Notes: a model not told the origin generated them from the sequence alone. Shown: positions 44,526 through 53,437, counted from the first letter of the stretch. The stretch is DNA of 64,000 nucleotides from Sporosarcina sp. HYO08 (GCF_001563475.1 NZ_LPUT01000030.1:1-64000); one strand, 5' to 3'. Numbers and translations: made by a program.

Positions 44526-45233
44526 GTGGAAAAATATTTTGACGCGTCGTATATATGGGGGGCTTTTCCTCAACTGCTGCCGTTTTTAAAGGTGACATTT
44601 CTTGTGGCCGGTGCGGCTGTTCTGTTCGGAACAATTTTCGGGCTGTTATTGGCAGTTGCAAAGATTGGAAAAAGTCTTATTGCAAAGAAACTCGCCAATG
44701 GATATACAACTGTTTTAAGATGTACGCCCTCCATTGTTCTGTTGTTTTTAGTGTATTACGGTATTCCGTATGTTGGAAATAAAGTGGGCATCAATTTGAA
44801 CGATATTAATCGAGCCATTTTTGTCATTATCGCTTTTTCGCTTCAATTCGCTGCCATTATGTCGGAAGTCATTCGCTCCGCCTACCAATCGATTGATAAA
44901 GGTCAATTTGAAGCGGGGGTTAGTGTCGGTTTAAGTCCATTCCAAACTTTAAGACGTATTGTTTTCCCACAAATGTTCGTCGTCGCTTTACCGAATTTTG
45001 GCAATGGACTCATCGCCCTTCTGCAAGAAGGCGCACTCGCTTATACAATTGGTTTAATCGACGTCGTTGGAAAAGCAGAGCTGATCATTGCCTCCAACTA
45101 TAATTCCCATGCATTGGAAATCTTTTTGGCATTAGCGGTGATCTATTGGGTGCTTTCAATACTCATTGAACGATTTTTCTTGATGTTGGAGAAGCGATTT
45201 AGTAGGGGGAAAAGAACATTAGAGACAGCATAG
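44526..45233 (+). CDS. Amino-acid ABC transporter permease 1
   Basis: The 235-residue His/Glu/Gln/Arg-type permease has TVLRCTPSIVLLFLVYYGIP and the EAA loop GQFEAGVSVGLSPFQTLRRIVFPQ. It probably forms a heterodimer with the next permease. GTG 44526 is chosen, eight bases after TTTGGAG; earlier GTGs at 44517 and 44520 overlap that site. Confidence 0.88.
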   Translation: MEKYFDASYIWGAFPQLLPFLKVTFLVAGAAVLFGTIFGLLLAVAKIGKSLIAKKLANGYTTVLRCTPSIVLLFLVYYGIPYVGNKVGINLNDINRAIFVIIAFSLQFAAIMSEVIRSAYQSIDKGQFEAGVSVGLSPFQTLRRIVFPQMFVVALPNFGNGLIALLQEGALAYTIGLIDVVGKAELIIASNYNSHALEIFLALAVIYWVLSILIERFFLMLEKRFSRGKRTLETA

Positions 45234-45246
45234 GGGGATCGGGAAC

Positions 45247-45960
45247 ATGTCGGAAAGTTTGAATTATAAATTTTTGTGGGACACATTTTTTGTTGCATTA
45301 TCAGGTGTTCCCGTCACCTTGTTCGTGACAGTCGTCGCTTTGTTGATCGCGCTGCCGGCAGGCTTTCTTCTTGCATTAACGAGGATAAACAAAATACCAA
45401 TTCTCAACCGTCTTGCACAAGTGTATGTTTCTTTTGTCAGAGGAACACCGGTGATTATTCAAATATTTATCGTTTATAGCAGTGTGCCGCTGTTGCTGGA
45501 CTCTTTTTTTAAAGCGAACAGCATTAATATGAAAATTTACGAAGTGAATCCGATTTGGTATGCGTTTATCGTTTTTTCATTTAATACGACAGCTATTTTA
45601 ATTGAAGTTTTCCGTTCTGCTTTAGGTACGGTGCCTAAGGGTCAATTGGAGGCAGCTCATTCGGTAGGGTTAACTAATTTTCAAGCGTATCGGCGAATTA
45701 TCATCCCGCAAGCACTCGTCGTTGCAATGCCCAATATTTGTACGGCGACCGTAAACTTGATAAAGGCGACATCTTTAGGGTATGCAATGTCCTTGCAAGA
45801 AATCACCTTAAAAGCAAAAGTAGCTGCAAATGCTGGTTACAATTATGTAGAAGCATATATTGATATTTTCATTGTGTATTTGATTTTATGCAGTCTTGTT
45901 GAATTTGCCTTTAAACGATACGAGCAACGTCTCGCCCGGTATAAACCTGCAAGTGCTTGA
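45247..45960 (+). CDS. Amino-acid ABC transporter permease 2
   Basis: The 237-residue partner permease has [20 protein letters not shown] and the EAA loop [24 protein letters not shown]. Thirteen base pairs separate it from permease 1. Two different permeases plus one ATPase is the arrangement of B. subtilis TcyL-TcyM-TcyN for sulfur amino acids, which agrees with the proposed role. Confidence 0.88.
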   Translation: MSESLNYKFLWDTFFVALSGVPVTLFVTVVALLIALPAGFLLALTRINKIPILNRLAQVYVSFVRGTPVIIQIFIVYSSVPLLLDSFFKANSINMKIYEVNPIWYAFIVFSFNTTAILIEVFRSALGTVPKGQLEAAHSVGLTNFQAYRRIIIPQALVVAMPNICTATVNLIKATSLGYAMSLQEITLKAKVAANAGYNYVEAYIDIFIVYLILCSLVEFAFKRYEQRLARYKPASA

Positions 45961-45974
45961 AGGGAGAAATGACC

Positions 45975-46730
45975 ATGTTAGAAATTAAAGATATTCATAA
46001 ATCATTTGGCGACAATGAAGTATTAAAAGGTGTCGATATTCGAATCGACAAAGGGGATGTTGTCGTTATTTTAGGTCCGAGCGGTTCAGGAAAAACAACA
46101 TTATTACGATGCATCAATTTTTTAGATCGAGCAAATAAAGGATCAGCAAGCTTTGATGATGTTCATATTGATTTTAATACAGTTTCCAAAAAACAAATCC
46201 ATGACATCCGACAAAAAATTGCATTCGTATTCCAAAATTATAATTTATTTGCTAATAAAACCGCATTGGAAAATGTAACGGAAGGATTGGTTATTGGACG
46301 AAAAGTGCGGAAAAAAGAAGCCGAAGAGATTGCCAAACAGGCGTTAGATAAAGTAGGGCTATCTCATAAATACAATGCATACCCTAGTGAGCTTTCAGGT
46401 GGACAACAGCAAAGAGTCGGCATTGCGCGGGCTGTTGCACTCAACCCAGATATTATTTTATTTGACGAACCGACTTCTGCTTTAGACCCAGAATTGGTTG
46501 GGGAAGTCCTTGCTGTTATGAAAGATATCGCCAATGAAGGAACAACGATGCTTGTCGTGACGCATGAAATGTCCTTTGCCAAAGATGTCGCCAATCGGGT
46601 AATTTTTATGGATGATGGTGTTATCGTGGAAGAAGGATCACCAACCGATATTTTTATTCGTCCAAAAGAAGAACGCACGCAAAAGTTTTTAAAAAGAGTA
46701 TTGCCTGAAGATTACACGTTTTATATCTAA
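45975..46730 (+). CDS. Amino-acid ABC transporter ATPase
   Basis: The 251-residue ATPase has Walker [10 protein letters not shown], signature LSGGQQQR, Walker B IILFDEP and the [12 protein letters not shown] region. ATG 45975 is chosen, eight bases after GGGAG. Two earlier in-frame starts exist (TTG 45957 overlapping the permease stop, and ATG 45969). Last gene of the acyl-CoA dehydrogenase-ABC operon. Confidence 0.9.
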   Translation: MLEIKDIHKSFGDNEVLKGVDIRIDKGDVVVILGPSGSGKTTLLRCINFLDRANKGSASFDDVHIDFNTVSKKQIHDIRQKIAFVFQNYNLFANKTALENVTEGLVIGRKVRKKEAEEIAKQALDKVGLSHKYNAYPSELSGGQQQRVGIARAVALNPDIILFDEPTSALDPELVGEVLAVMKDIANEGTTMLVVTHEMSFAKDVANRVIFMDDGVIVEEGSPTDIFIRPKEERTQKFLKRVLPEDYTFYI

Positions 46731-46822
46731 GTAGTAAGCGACAAAATTTTACCATTCAAGTTCTACTTTATCCCCTGCTCACTTACAGTATATCAAGACT
46801 AAGAAAAGGGAGAGATCCGTAA

Positions 46823-47737
46823 ATGTTAGTCGATGGGGTATTTTCTGGAGGTGGTATGAAGGGGTTGGCGCTCGTTGGGGCCTATCAGGTGTTGGAAGAG
46901 AAAGGTATCCGTTTCGAGCGGGTAGCCGGAACGAGTGCGGGTGCGATCGTCGCCAGTTTAATCGCGGCGGGATATACAGGAAAAGAAATGGAGGACATTT
47001 TGTTTCACCAAGATTTCCAATCATTTCTCGATCGAAGAAAAACGATCATTCCTTTTTCCTTTATGAAGTGGCTGCAATTGTACTGGGGGCTCGGACTCTA
47101 TCAAGGGAATGCATTAGAAGAATGGTTCCATGAAATTTTGGGTAATAAAGGTTTGTATACATTTGCAGACCTTACACCAGGATCATTAAAATTCGTTGCT
47201 TCAGATATTACAAACGGCAAAATGATTGTCCTGCCAGATGATTTGGAGAACTACGGGATTCCAGCTGAGCACTTTCCGATCGCTCGGGCTTTACGTATGA
47301 GTTGCAGCATTCCTTTCTTCTTTGAACCCGTCAGACTTCGCACTTTTAATGGAGAAACAATCGCTGTCGATGGCGGTGTCCTTAGCAATTTCCCCATGTG
47401 GTTATTCGATAAGCCAAATCAAAAAAAAGAAAGACCTGTCATTGGCATGAAACTAAGTCAAAGTATAGAAGAACAACAAGCGCATGTTATAAAAAATGGA
47501 TTGAATCTATTTGAAGCGTTGTTTGATACGATGAAAGATGCGCATGACACGAAACATATATCAAGTAAATTTGAAAAAGATATCATTTTTATTCCTGTCG
47601 ATAAACATTTAACGACGAAATTTAGTATGGAAGATCAACAAAAAGAACAGTTGCTTGAAATGGGAAGATTTCGCGCAAGACAATTTTTGTTAACTTGGAA
47701 TTCTCGTCCAATCAATGACTACCCGATTCCTCATTAG
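46823..47737 (+). CDS. Patatin-like phospholipase (RssA/YqhO type)
   Basis: The 304-residue serine hydrolase has the patatin dyad: nucleophile Ser38 in GTSAG and Asp183 in VDGGVLSNFP. The oxyanion GGGMKG is near residue 9. Bacterial members are cytoplasmic or exported acyl hydrolases acting on phospholipids. No signal peptide. ATG follows AAGGGAGAG. Monocistronic; its stop codon lies inside the terminator hairpin. Confidence 0.9.
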   Translation: MLVDGVFSGGGMKGLALVGAYQVLEEKGIRFERVAGTSAGAIVASLIAAGYTGKEMEDILFHQDFQSFLDRRKTIIPFSFMKWLQLYWGLGLYQGNALEEWFHEILGNKGLYTFADLTPGSLKFVASDITNGKMIVLPDDLENYGIPAEHFPIARALRMSCSIPFFFEPVRLRTFNGETIAVDGGVLSNFPMWLFDKPNQKKERPVIGMKLSQSIEEQQAHVIKNGLNLFEALFDTMKDAHDTKHISSKFEKDIIFIPVDKHLTTKFSMEDQQKEQLLEMGRFRARQFLLTWNSRPINDYPIPH

Positions 47738-47750
47738 GAGTCGGGTTTTA
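47721..47750 (+). terminator. Terminator overlapping the patatin gene stop
   Basis: ACCCGATTCC pairs with GGAGTCGGGT (one G-U) and TTTTA follows; the stop codon is in the loop. Confidence 0.75.
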
Positions 47751-47753
47751 TGC

Positions 47754-48677
47754 TTATAAGCTGACGACAGGTTCCATAACAGTCAATGTCCGATTGATGG
47801 TATTCATATTAACGATTCCGCCAATTGGAATCGTTGCCTTATACGTTCCGTGGGCCGATGCTAAATTTATCATAAGTGGTTTGCCTAATGGGACAAGAAA
47901 GTCTTGTATTAATTGACGATACGACTTGCCATACGCATCTAAACATTTTGTACAATCGCCCATAATGATTCCAATACATTCATCAAATTTCTTTGCCATG
48001 TACAGATGATTTAAGTACCGAAATATCGTATTCACCGGTTCGTGTGTTTCTTCCAGAAAAATAATTTTTCCGCGAGTATCAATTTCGTAAGATGTTCCTA
48101 CTGTCCCAAGGAAGGATGTTAAATTTCCCCCAACGATCGGTCCCGTGACGTTGCCGGCAACTAACCCTTCAAGAGGGATTCCGGGCGGGTTTTGGATTTC
48201 CCAAGGGGAAGAAGTATTCGTCACAGCATTGAAAAATTGGTTAAAGTTGTATTGTGGAGTGCGTGAATTGAAGTCGAGTAGAAGTAAGCTATGAAAGGTA
48301 ATGATATTTGCATACTCAAGGATGGCATTTTGTAGGACTGTAATATCGCTATAGCCAGATAAGATTTTGGGATTCTGTGCAATCGTAGTGAAATTTAAAT
48401 AGGGGAGAATGCTGGCAACACCTACGCCGCCCCGAGTTGGCAAAATCCATTTCACGGATGTGTTTTCAAACATCTTCATTAAATCGGCCGCCATTTGCTG
48501 CGGAGTAGCTGCCAAAAAACCATTTGATGAATAGACATGTTCGCCGACAACTACATTAAATCCCATATTTTTTAACGTTTGAATGCCTTCATCGATACGG
48601 CCAGCTTCCAACGGACTACCTAATGTGACGATTCCGACTGTATCGCCCGATTGTAAATGCGGCGGTTTGATGGCCAT
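47754..48677 (-). CDS. S66 family LD-carboxypeptidase / MccF-like serine peptidase
   Basis: The 307-residue S66 enzyme has the nucleophile Ser110 in SGYSDITVL and the Glu-His pair E209/E210 (IIFLEETHEP) and H276 (ASAHGTYKATIPIGG). S66 enzymes either trim the tetrapeptide of peptidoglycan (LdcA) or cleave microcin C-type peptides (MccF). No signal peptide, so cytoplasmic muropeptide recycling is likely. ATG start follows AAAGGGGG on the minus strand. Confidence 0.87.
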   Translation of the reverse strand: MAIKPPHLQSGDTVGIVTLGSPLEAGRIDEGIQTLKNMGFNVVVGEHVYSSNGFLAATPQQMAADLMKMFENTSVKWILPTRGGVGVASILPYLNFTTIAQNPKILSGYSDITVLQNAILEYANIITFHSLLLLDFNSRTPQYNFNQFFNAVTNTSSPWEIQNPPGIPLEGLVAGNVTGPIVGGNLTSFLGTVGTSYEIDTRGKIIFLEETHEPVNTIFRYLNHLYMAKKFDECIGIIMGDCTKCLDAYGKSYRQLIQDFLVPLGKPLMINLASAHGTYKATIPIGGIVNMNTINRTLTVMEPVVSL

Positions 48678-48756
48678 AGTTAGTAGCCCCCTTTCTCTCT
48701 ATAAAGTATTCAGTTCGTGAAGTTGGGTGACAAATGCCGCCCCATATGAAAAAAAT

Positions 48757-48875
48757 GAGGCTATCCCAAAGCGAAGAGCCAGGCACCGTTGAACACTAGA
48801 TAGAGTATCGTAATTGAAAAGTGATACTACATTTTGACAGTGTTTAGTGGTGCCAGGCACTTCTAGGACAGCCCC
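48757..48875. repeat. 119-bp palindromic repeat, copy B
   Basis: Same length and architecture as copy A (38867-38985): GAAGAGCCAGGCACC, AACACTAGATAGAGTATC, GTGATACTACATTTTGA and TGGTGCCAGGCACTTCTAGGACAG are shared. The right outer arm is conserved and the left arm has drifted (GAGGCTATCCCA). It lies between two minus-strand genes. Confidence 0.85.
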
Positions 48876-48891
48876 ATTGCATGAAATTGTA

Positions 48892-49131
48892 TTATTGCAT
48901 TTGGCTTAATTTACTATCGACTGCTTCTATGACGCCGTCGATGGTCATTCCTTTCATCACGACAACTGGAAAATCAAATTCATCATTGTTTCCTTCATTA
49001 AGTGCCCGAACAATACCTAAATCAAACCCCGAGACATTTTCATCCGATTCAAACATTTGAACTAGATGTCCTTTTTGTTCCAGTGCTGTTTTAACATCTT
49101 CAAATGGTTGCTCAACTGCAATTTTAGCCAT
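48892..49131 (-). CDS. UPF0180 family protein (YkuS-like)
   Basis: The 79-residue protein matches B. subtilis YkuS in length and in the AVEQPFEDVKTALEQKGHLVQMF start and VVVMKGMTIDGVIEAV end. Function unknown. It is transcribed away from the FNR-driven operon, with about 177 bp of shared upstream space. Confidence 0.8.
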   Translation of the reverse strand: MAKIAVEQPFEDVKTALEQKGHLVQMFESDENVSGFDLGIVRALNEGNNDEFDFPVVVMKGMTIDGVIEAVDSKLSQMQ

Positions 49132-49228
49132 TACTAAAACACTCCAATCTTTATAATATCAATTCTCATCTATACACTTCCCGAGTTTGTATGAATTATG
49201 TGTGAAGAATTGTCCGACAACGGAAAGA

Positions 49229-49271
49229 AGTGATTTGTATCACAGAAATTATCTTTGCCCCATTTTATAAT
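49229..49271 (+). promoter_or_regulatory. FNR/CRP-type box and promoter of the DUF2249 operon
   Basis: AGTGA-TTTGTA-TCACA (49229-49244) differs by one base from TGTGA-N6-TCACA. A perfect -10 TATAAT lies at 49266-49271, 21 bp downstream, the same spacing as at 9407. The box centre is at about -41.5. Confidence 0.8.
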
Positions 49272-49308
49272 AAATCCATAATGAATTAAGAAAATAGGAG
49301 GAGTTAAT

Positions 49309-49545
49309 ATGACTGAATACGCTGCAATTGTAAAAGTGCCAGAGTATCCACCGCACCTTAAACATCAAACAATTTTTCAAACATTTGATGGGCTGAATCC
49401 ATCAGAATCGATGTTGATCATTAATGACCATGACCCAGTACCGCTTCGCTTTCAATTGGAATCGATGCACAAGGGAAATTATGGATGGGAGTATATCGAA
49501 CAAGGTCCTTCCACGTTTCAAGTGAAAGTTACAAAATTATCATAA
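49309..49545 (+). CDS. DUF2249 single-domain protein
   Basis: The 78-residue protein is essentially one DUF2249 domain (HLKHQTIFQTFDGLNPSESMLIINDHDPVPLRFQLESMHKG; the LIINDHDPVPL core is diagnostic). DUF2249 resembles TusA/SirA-like folds and often occurs with hemerythrins and nitrogen-oxide reductases. ATG after AGGAGG. First gene of a five-gene operon. Confidence 0.85.
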   Translation: MTEYAAIVKVPEYPPHLKHQTIFQTFDGLNPSESMLIINDHDPVPLRFQLESMHKGNYGWEYIEQGPSTFQVKVTKLS

Positions 49546-49557
49546 GGTGGGGAGAAG

Positions 49558-49926
49558 ATGGCTAAAGTTCATATTATCGATGAGAAGACGTTAAAGATCG
49601 AGTTGTCAATATCGGACGCAATTTCAATGGTGCAAGAGGCCGCAAAGGACATTCGCAAATACGCGAAAGAAATAATGGCCATTTATGATGCGATGCCAAT
49701 TTTTCAATATACGCATTTTTGTTTTTATGCCTTTAACAATTGCGCAGGGTTATTCGAAAAAATGCTAAGTGTCGATCCAAAACGTTACAAATCCTTTTCA
49801 TTGGATGCGCCGGATTCCTTTTTTTATTCGTTATACGGTGGTTTGGCGGGGCTATATGAACAAGCCGAAAAATATATAACGATGGAGGGGCAGCAAGATG
49901 GATCTGAAAACGTCACGTGTTGTTGA
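49558..49926 (+). CDS. Unrecognised protein between two DUF2249 genes
   Basis: The 122-residue, mostly helical and probably soluble protein has no family recognised. Noteworthy are aromatic-rich segments (PIFQYTHFCFYAFNNC and DSFFYSLYGGLAGLY) and a terminal Cys-Cys. The last nine residues are encoded within the overlap with the next gene (29 bp), so may be unconstrained. ATG follows GGTGGGGAG. Its place in the operon suggests a partner or cofactor-handling role with the DUF2249 proteins. Confidence 0.7.
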   Translation: MAKVHIIDEKTLKIELSISDAISMVQEAAKDIRKYAKEIMAIYDAMPIFQYTHFCFYAFNNCAGLFEKMLSVDPKRYKSFSLDAPDSFFYSLYGGLAGLYEQAEKYITMEGQQDGSENVTCC

Positions 49927-50437
49927 ATTAGATGTTCGGCCCCATTTGAAGAAAAAAATAGAGCCTTTTCAACTCATTATGGATGCGGTAAAAGCATTAG
50001 AGGAAGAAGATATTTTCATCCTGCATGCCACATTTAAGCCAACTCCGTTATTAGGCGTACTGAAAATGAAGGGTTTTGTCAATAAAGTTGAGAAAAAAGC
50101 AAATGATCATTGGATCGTGACTTTTGTAAATAAAAAGCACAAACATTTATTAAATGGTGAGCATGCAGAAAATGATGAAAAGCCTTCTAAAGAAAGTGGA
50201 GCGCTGGTTCATCGCGAAAGCCAAACGATCACATTAGACAATCGTGGACTAGAACCACCACAGCCGATGATGCGAACGTTAGCCGCATTGGACCGCAGCC
50301 GGCCTGGCGATGAAGTGCATATTCATAATGACCGCGTTCCTGTTTTTCTCATTGAAGAATTAAATCAAATGGGCTGCTCCTTTACGGTTGAAGAACAGCA
50401 AGATGGTTCGGCCAAGGTAAAGATTCAAAAAACATAA
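49898..50437 (+). CDS. Tandem DUF2249 protein
   Basis: The 179-residue protein has two DUF2249 domains (about 8-80 and 107-179) joined by a charged linker. The second keeps HIHNDRVPVFLIEELNQMG. The first is more diverged (FILHATFKPTPLLGVLKMKG). The start lies seven bases after GGAGGGG inside the previous gene, so the overlap is real and suggests coupling. Confidence 0.83.
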   Translation: MDLKTSRVVELDVRPHLKKKIEPFQLIMDAVKALEEEDIFILHATFKPTPLLGVLKMKGFVNKVEKKANDHWIVTFVNKKHKHLLNGEHAENDEKPSKESGALVHRESQTITLDNRGLEPPQPMMRTLAALDRSRPGDEVHIHNDRVPVFLIEELNQMGCSFTVEEQQDGSAKVKIQKT

Positions 50438-50449
50438 GGGGGAAGAAAA

Positions 50450-51682
50450 ATGTTTCGACTCCCATTTTTATTTATCGCAACGGGTATGATCGGATTTGTG
50501 CTATTTCATCTTGTTTCAATGATTTCAACATTTCACTGGCTTTTCCAAGATATCCGGGGGCCCGAAGGATGGTTCTACACGCATTTATTCGTTCTTGGAT
50601 GGGCAACGATGCTCGCAATGGGTGCATTTTATCAGCTGATTAACGTGATTTTACAAAAAGATATTTATAGCAGAAAGCTGGGCTACGTTCACTATGCCTT
50701 TTTTACAGTTGGCCTGATCGGGTTGCTATACGGATTTCTAACCTTCAAAACGGTTTGGATTGGCCTTTTTGCAACACTTGCGTTTGTCGGAGTCATTCTT
50801 TTTGCCATAAACATTTTCGTAACGTTGTTTTCTGCGAAAAAATGGGATCCAATTACGATTAGTGTGGCATGTGCGGTATTGTACCTAGTGCTTACAGGGC
50901 TTTTTGGCATGTGGATGGGCATTCATTTTTGGACGGGAGATCGAGGCACTTTCCACGAACAGCTATTTGGCGCTCATATATGGCTTGGAACGATTGGCTG
51001 GTTTGGTCTCCTTATCGTCGGATTTAGTTTTAAGATGCTTCCGATGTTTTATTTGGCGCATCATTACCCATTACGTCTCCAATGGGCAACTTTAATAACT
51101 TGGAATGCAGCAGCTATTTGGGGCGCAGTTTCATTTTTACTTGGCGGTTCATATTGGACCGTTTGGGCGTCGCTTGTTTTGTTAACGATTGCCATTAGTT
51201 TGTATACATTCCATTTGTATGAAATACAAAAACACCGTGTAAAACCGAATCCTGGCTATGGAATATTATGGTCGGTTACGATTACACGTGCTTTGTTAGT
51301 AAGCTCTATAGGAATCGTACTCTATACAGTAATCTTTCCGAATACTTTTATGCATTCAAAGCTTGTGCTTATTGCCGGATGGATTTATCTTGGTGGATGG
51401 GTAACATTAACAATTCTTGGATATGCTTCAAAAATCATTCCATTTCTTTGGTGGACACAGAAGTATGGAAAACAGGCAGGCAGACCAGGTACCCCCTTAA
51501 TGGCGGACCTATTAAATGATCGAAAAGTGAATAATGGCATGAGAGTAGTTGTGGGAAGTGTACTTCTACTGACAGTCGCCCTGATCATTTCATCAAATGT
51601 CCTAATCGCTGTCGCGGGATTTGCATTTTCTTTATCTGCTATATCTTACATGATCCTCATTGGACGTGTATTTACAAGATAA
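50450..51682 (+). CDS. Polytopic membrane protein, NnrS/heme-copper-oxidase-subunit-I-like
   Basis: The 410-residue protein has about twelve transmembrane segments. Histidines occur in helix contexts seen in NnrS and cytochrome oxidase subunit I relatives, such as THLFVLGWATMLAMGAFYQL and GAHIWLGTIGWFGL plus FYLAHHYPL. NnrS proteins are heme- and copper-containing and protect against nitric oxide. The match here is by pattern only. Thirteen base pairs from the tandem DUF2249 gene. The FNR-type promoter supports a role in anaerobic nitrogen-oxide or redox metabolism. Confidence 0.68.
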   Translation: MFRLPFLFIATGMIGFVLFHLVSMISTFHWLFQDIRGPEGWFYTHLFVLGWATMLAMGAFYQLINVILQKDIYSRKLGYVHYAFFTVGLIGLLYGFLTFKTVWIGLFATLAFVGVILFAINIFVTLFSAKKWDPITISVACAVLYLVLTGLFGMWMGIHFWTGDRGTFHEQLFGAHIWLGTIGWFGLLIVGFSFKMLPMFYLAHHYPLRLQWATLITWNAAAIWGAVSFLLGGSYWTVWASLVLLTIAISLYTFHLYEIQKHRVKPNPGYGILWSVTITRALLVSSIGIVLYTVIFPNTFMHSKLVLIAGWIYLGGWVTLTILGYASKIIPFLWWTQKYGKQAGRPGTPLMADLLNDRKVNNGMRVVVGSVLLLTVALIISSNVLIAVAGFAFSLSAISYMILIGRVFTR

Positions 51683-51699
51683 AAAAAGGAAGGATCTAA

Positions 51700-51999
51700 A
51701 TGGATAAAATTGAACAAATACGTGAACTGTTGAAGCTTGTATATGATCCTGAACTTGGCATTAGTATTATTGACTTGGGACTTGTCTATGACGTTCAATG
51801 GGAAGGTAAGACGGTCTATGTCAAAATGACCTTAACAACGCCTGGATGTCCGATGCATGACATGATTACAGGCGGGGTAGATTTCATCTTAAAGGATCGA
51901 TTAGATGTGGATGAAGTAGAAATTGATGTCGTTTGGGAGCCGAGGTGGACTCCTGCTATGATCTCAGACGAGGGAAGAGCGACATTAAATACCTACTAA
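51700..51999 (+). CDS. MIP18/SufT-like (DUF59) metal-sulfur cluster factor
   Basis: The 99-residue protein has the DUF59 core VYDPELGISIIDLGLVYDV and the conserved cysteine motif TTPGCPMHDMI. Such proteins (SufT, PaaD) help mature Fe-S proteins. Last gene of the FNR-driven operon; it may service an Fe-S enzyme elsewhere. ATG follows AAGGAAGG. Confidence 0.88.
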   Translation: MDKIEQIRELLKLVYDPELGISIIDLGLVYDVQWEGKTVYVKMTLTTPGCPMHDMITGGVDFILKDRLDVDEVEIDVVWEPRWTPAMISDEGRATLNTY

Positions 52000-52004
52000 A
52001 TAGA

Positions 52005-52046
52005 AACCGAACGATGAAGAAGCAAAGTCATCGTTCGGTTTTTTTT
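52005..52046 (+). terminator. Terminator of the DUF2249 operon
   Basis: A perfect 13-bp stem (52005-52017 with 52028-52040) is followed by TTTTTT. Confidence 0.92.
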
Positions 52047-52117
52047 AGTTTCCCCTTTCTTGACTTCAAAAAACAACAGCTCTACACTTATATAGAGAAA
52101 AAAAGTTGGAGGACATT

Positions 52118-53332
52118 ATGACAAATCATCCATTCATACCGATCCTAATCGGTACAGATATGAACGCTTATAATATGGCCATTTCGTTTCACGAACAATA
52201 TGGAATCCGGCCTATATTAGTAGGAAAAGAACCTTTATCATTTACAAGATTAAGTTCAATTACAACAACGATAGAATTAAACAAAAATTTACCGGATCGC
52301 AAGGTTTTTGTCTCATTTTTAAAAGAAATTGCAGCAAAGTATCGAGAGGATGGCAAGAAATTCATACTCATTGGGACAAACGATCTGTATGTTCGAATGA
52401 TTATCGAAAATAAAGATGCATTAAAAGAAGACTTTGTCTTTAATTACATAGACGAGCCTCTGATGAACGACTTGTTAGTGAAATCGAATTTTTATCAACT
52501 TTGTGCAGAGCATGGCATTGATACCCCGGCAACTTACTACTATTCATGTAAAAGCGATGAGTTGTTTGAGGATGAAGTGATGTTTCCGGTCATTATTAAA
52601 CCGAGCAACGGTGTACAATATTATAAAAATCCGTTTGAAGGCATGCAGAAGGTTTATAAAGTCCATTCATACGAAGAAATACATAGCGTCATCGAAACGA
52701 TTAAAGCTAGTGGCTATCGGGAAGATTTAATCATTCAGGATTTCATCCCCGGCGATGATACATATATGTGGGACTCGGTATTTTACATCAATAGTAAAGG
52801 GAAAACAGAGCTCATTACGTTTGCACAAGTCGTCTTGCAGGAGCATACGATGACAGCTATTGGCAACTACACAGCCTTAATTACGCGCTTCAATGAGGAA
52901 GTGATGATGAAACTAAAAGGTTTTTTGGAAGCCGTCAATTATGTAGGCTATGCGAATTTCGACTTGAAATACGACGAACGTGACGGGAAGTTTAAGGTAT
53001 TTGAAGTGAATATTCGACAAGGCCGTTCGAGCTATTATATTACGTCTTGTGGTCACAATATGGCGAAGTATTTCGTAGATGACTTAGTTTACGATCAGGA
53101 AAAGCCGCTGACCCTTCTGAAAGAAAAGTTCTTATTTACAGTTGTGCCGAAAATCGTATTGAAAAAATTTGTCAAAAACCGTGAAATTCGTAATGAAGTA
53201 AAATCATTACTTCGTCAGAAAAAGTTTGCGAATCCATTATTTTATAAAAACGACCGTCATTTGAAGCGAAAACTTTATTTATTCGCCAGACAAATTAACT
53301 ATTATCGTAAGTATAAAAATAGTCAATGGTAA
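52118..53332 (+). CDS. ATP-grasp ligase, candidate D-amino-acid ligase for peptidoglycan cross-bridge
   Basis: The 404-residue protein has an ATP-grasp core: a preatp-domain start (PILIGTDMNAYNMAISFHEQ), FPVIIKPSNGVQYY with the ATP-binding lysine, IIQDFIPGDDTYMWDS and metal-binding FEVNIRQGRSSYY. The size and layout resemble Enterococcus D-aspartate ligase, which adds D-Asp to the lysine of peptidoglycan precursors. Planococcaceae commonly have Lys-D-Asp or Lys-D-Glu bridges, so this is a plausible role. The substrate cannot be read from sequence. ATG 52118 is five bases after GGAGG. Monocistronic. Confidence 0.7.
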   Translation: MTNHPFIPILIGTDMNAYNMAISFHEQYGIRPILVGKEPLSFTRLSSITTTIELNKNLPDRKVFVSFLKEIAAKYREDGKKFILIGTNDLYVRMIIENKDALKEDFVFNYIDEPLMNDLLVKSNFYQLCAEHGIDTPATYYYSCKSDELFEDEVMFPVIIKPSNGVQYYKNPFEGMQKVYKVHSYEEIHSVIETIKASGYREDLIIQDFIPGDDTYMWDSVFYINSKGKTELITFAQVVLQEHTMTAIGNYTALITRFNEEVMMKLKGFLEAVNYVGYANFDLKYDERDGKFKVFEVNIRQGRSSYYITSCGHNMAKYFVDDLVYDQEKPLTLLKEKFLFTVVPKIVLKKFVKNREIRNEVKSLLRQKKFANPLFYKNDRHLKRKLYLFARQINYYRKYKNSQW

Positions 53333-53336
53333 CAAT

Positions 53337-53366
53337 TCCCTCTATACGTAAAGTATAGGGGGTTTT
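53337..53366 (+). terminator. Terminator of the ATP-grasp gene
   Basis: A 10-bp stem with one G-U pair, CCCTCTATAC/GTATAGGGGG, is followed by TTTTA. Confidence 0.75.
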
Positions 53367-53437
53367 ATAGCTTATTTTGGATAAAAAGAGGTAAACTGTA
53401 GAGAATGGGAATTTCTTTTCAGGGAGGCGCTTGCCCG

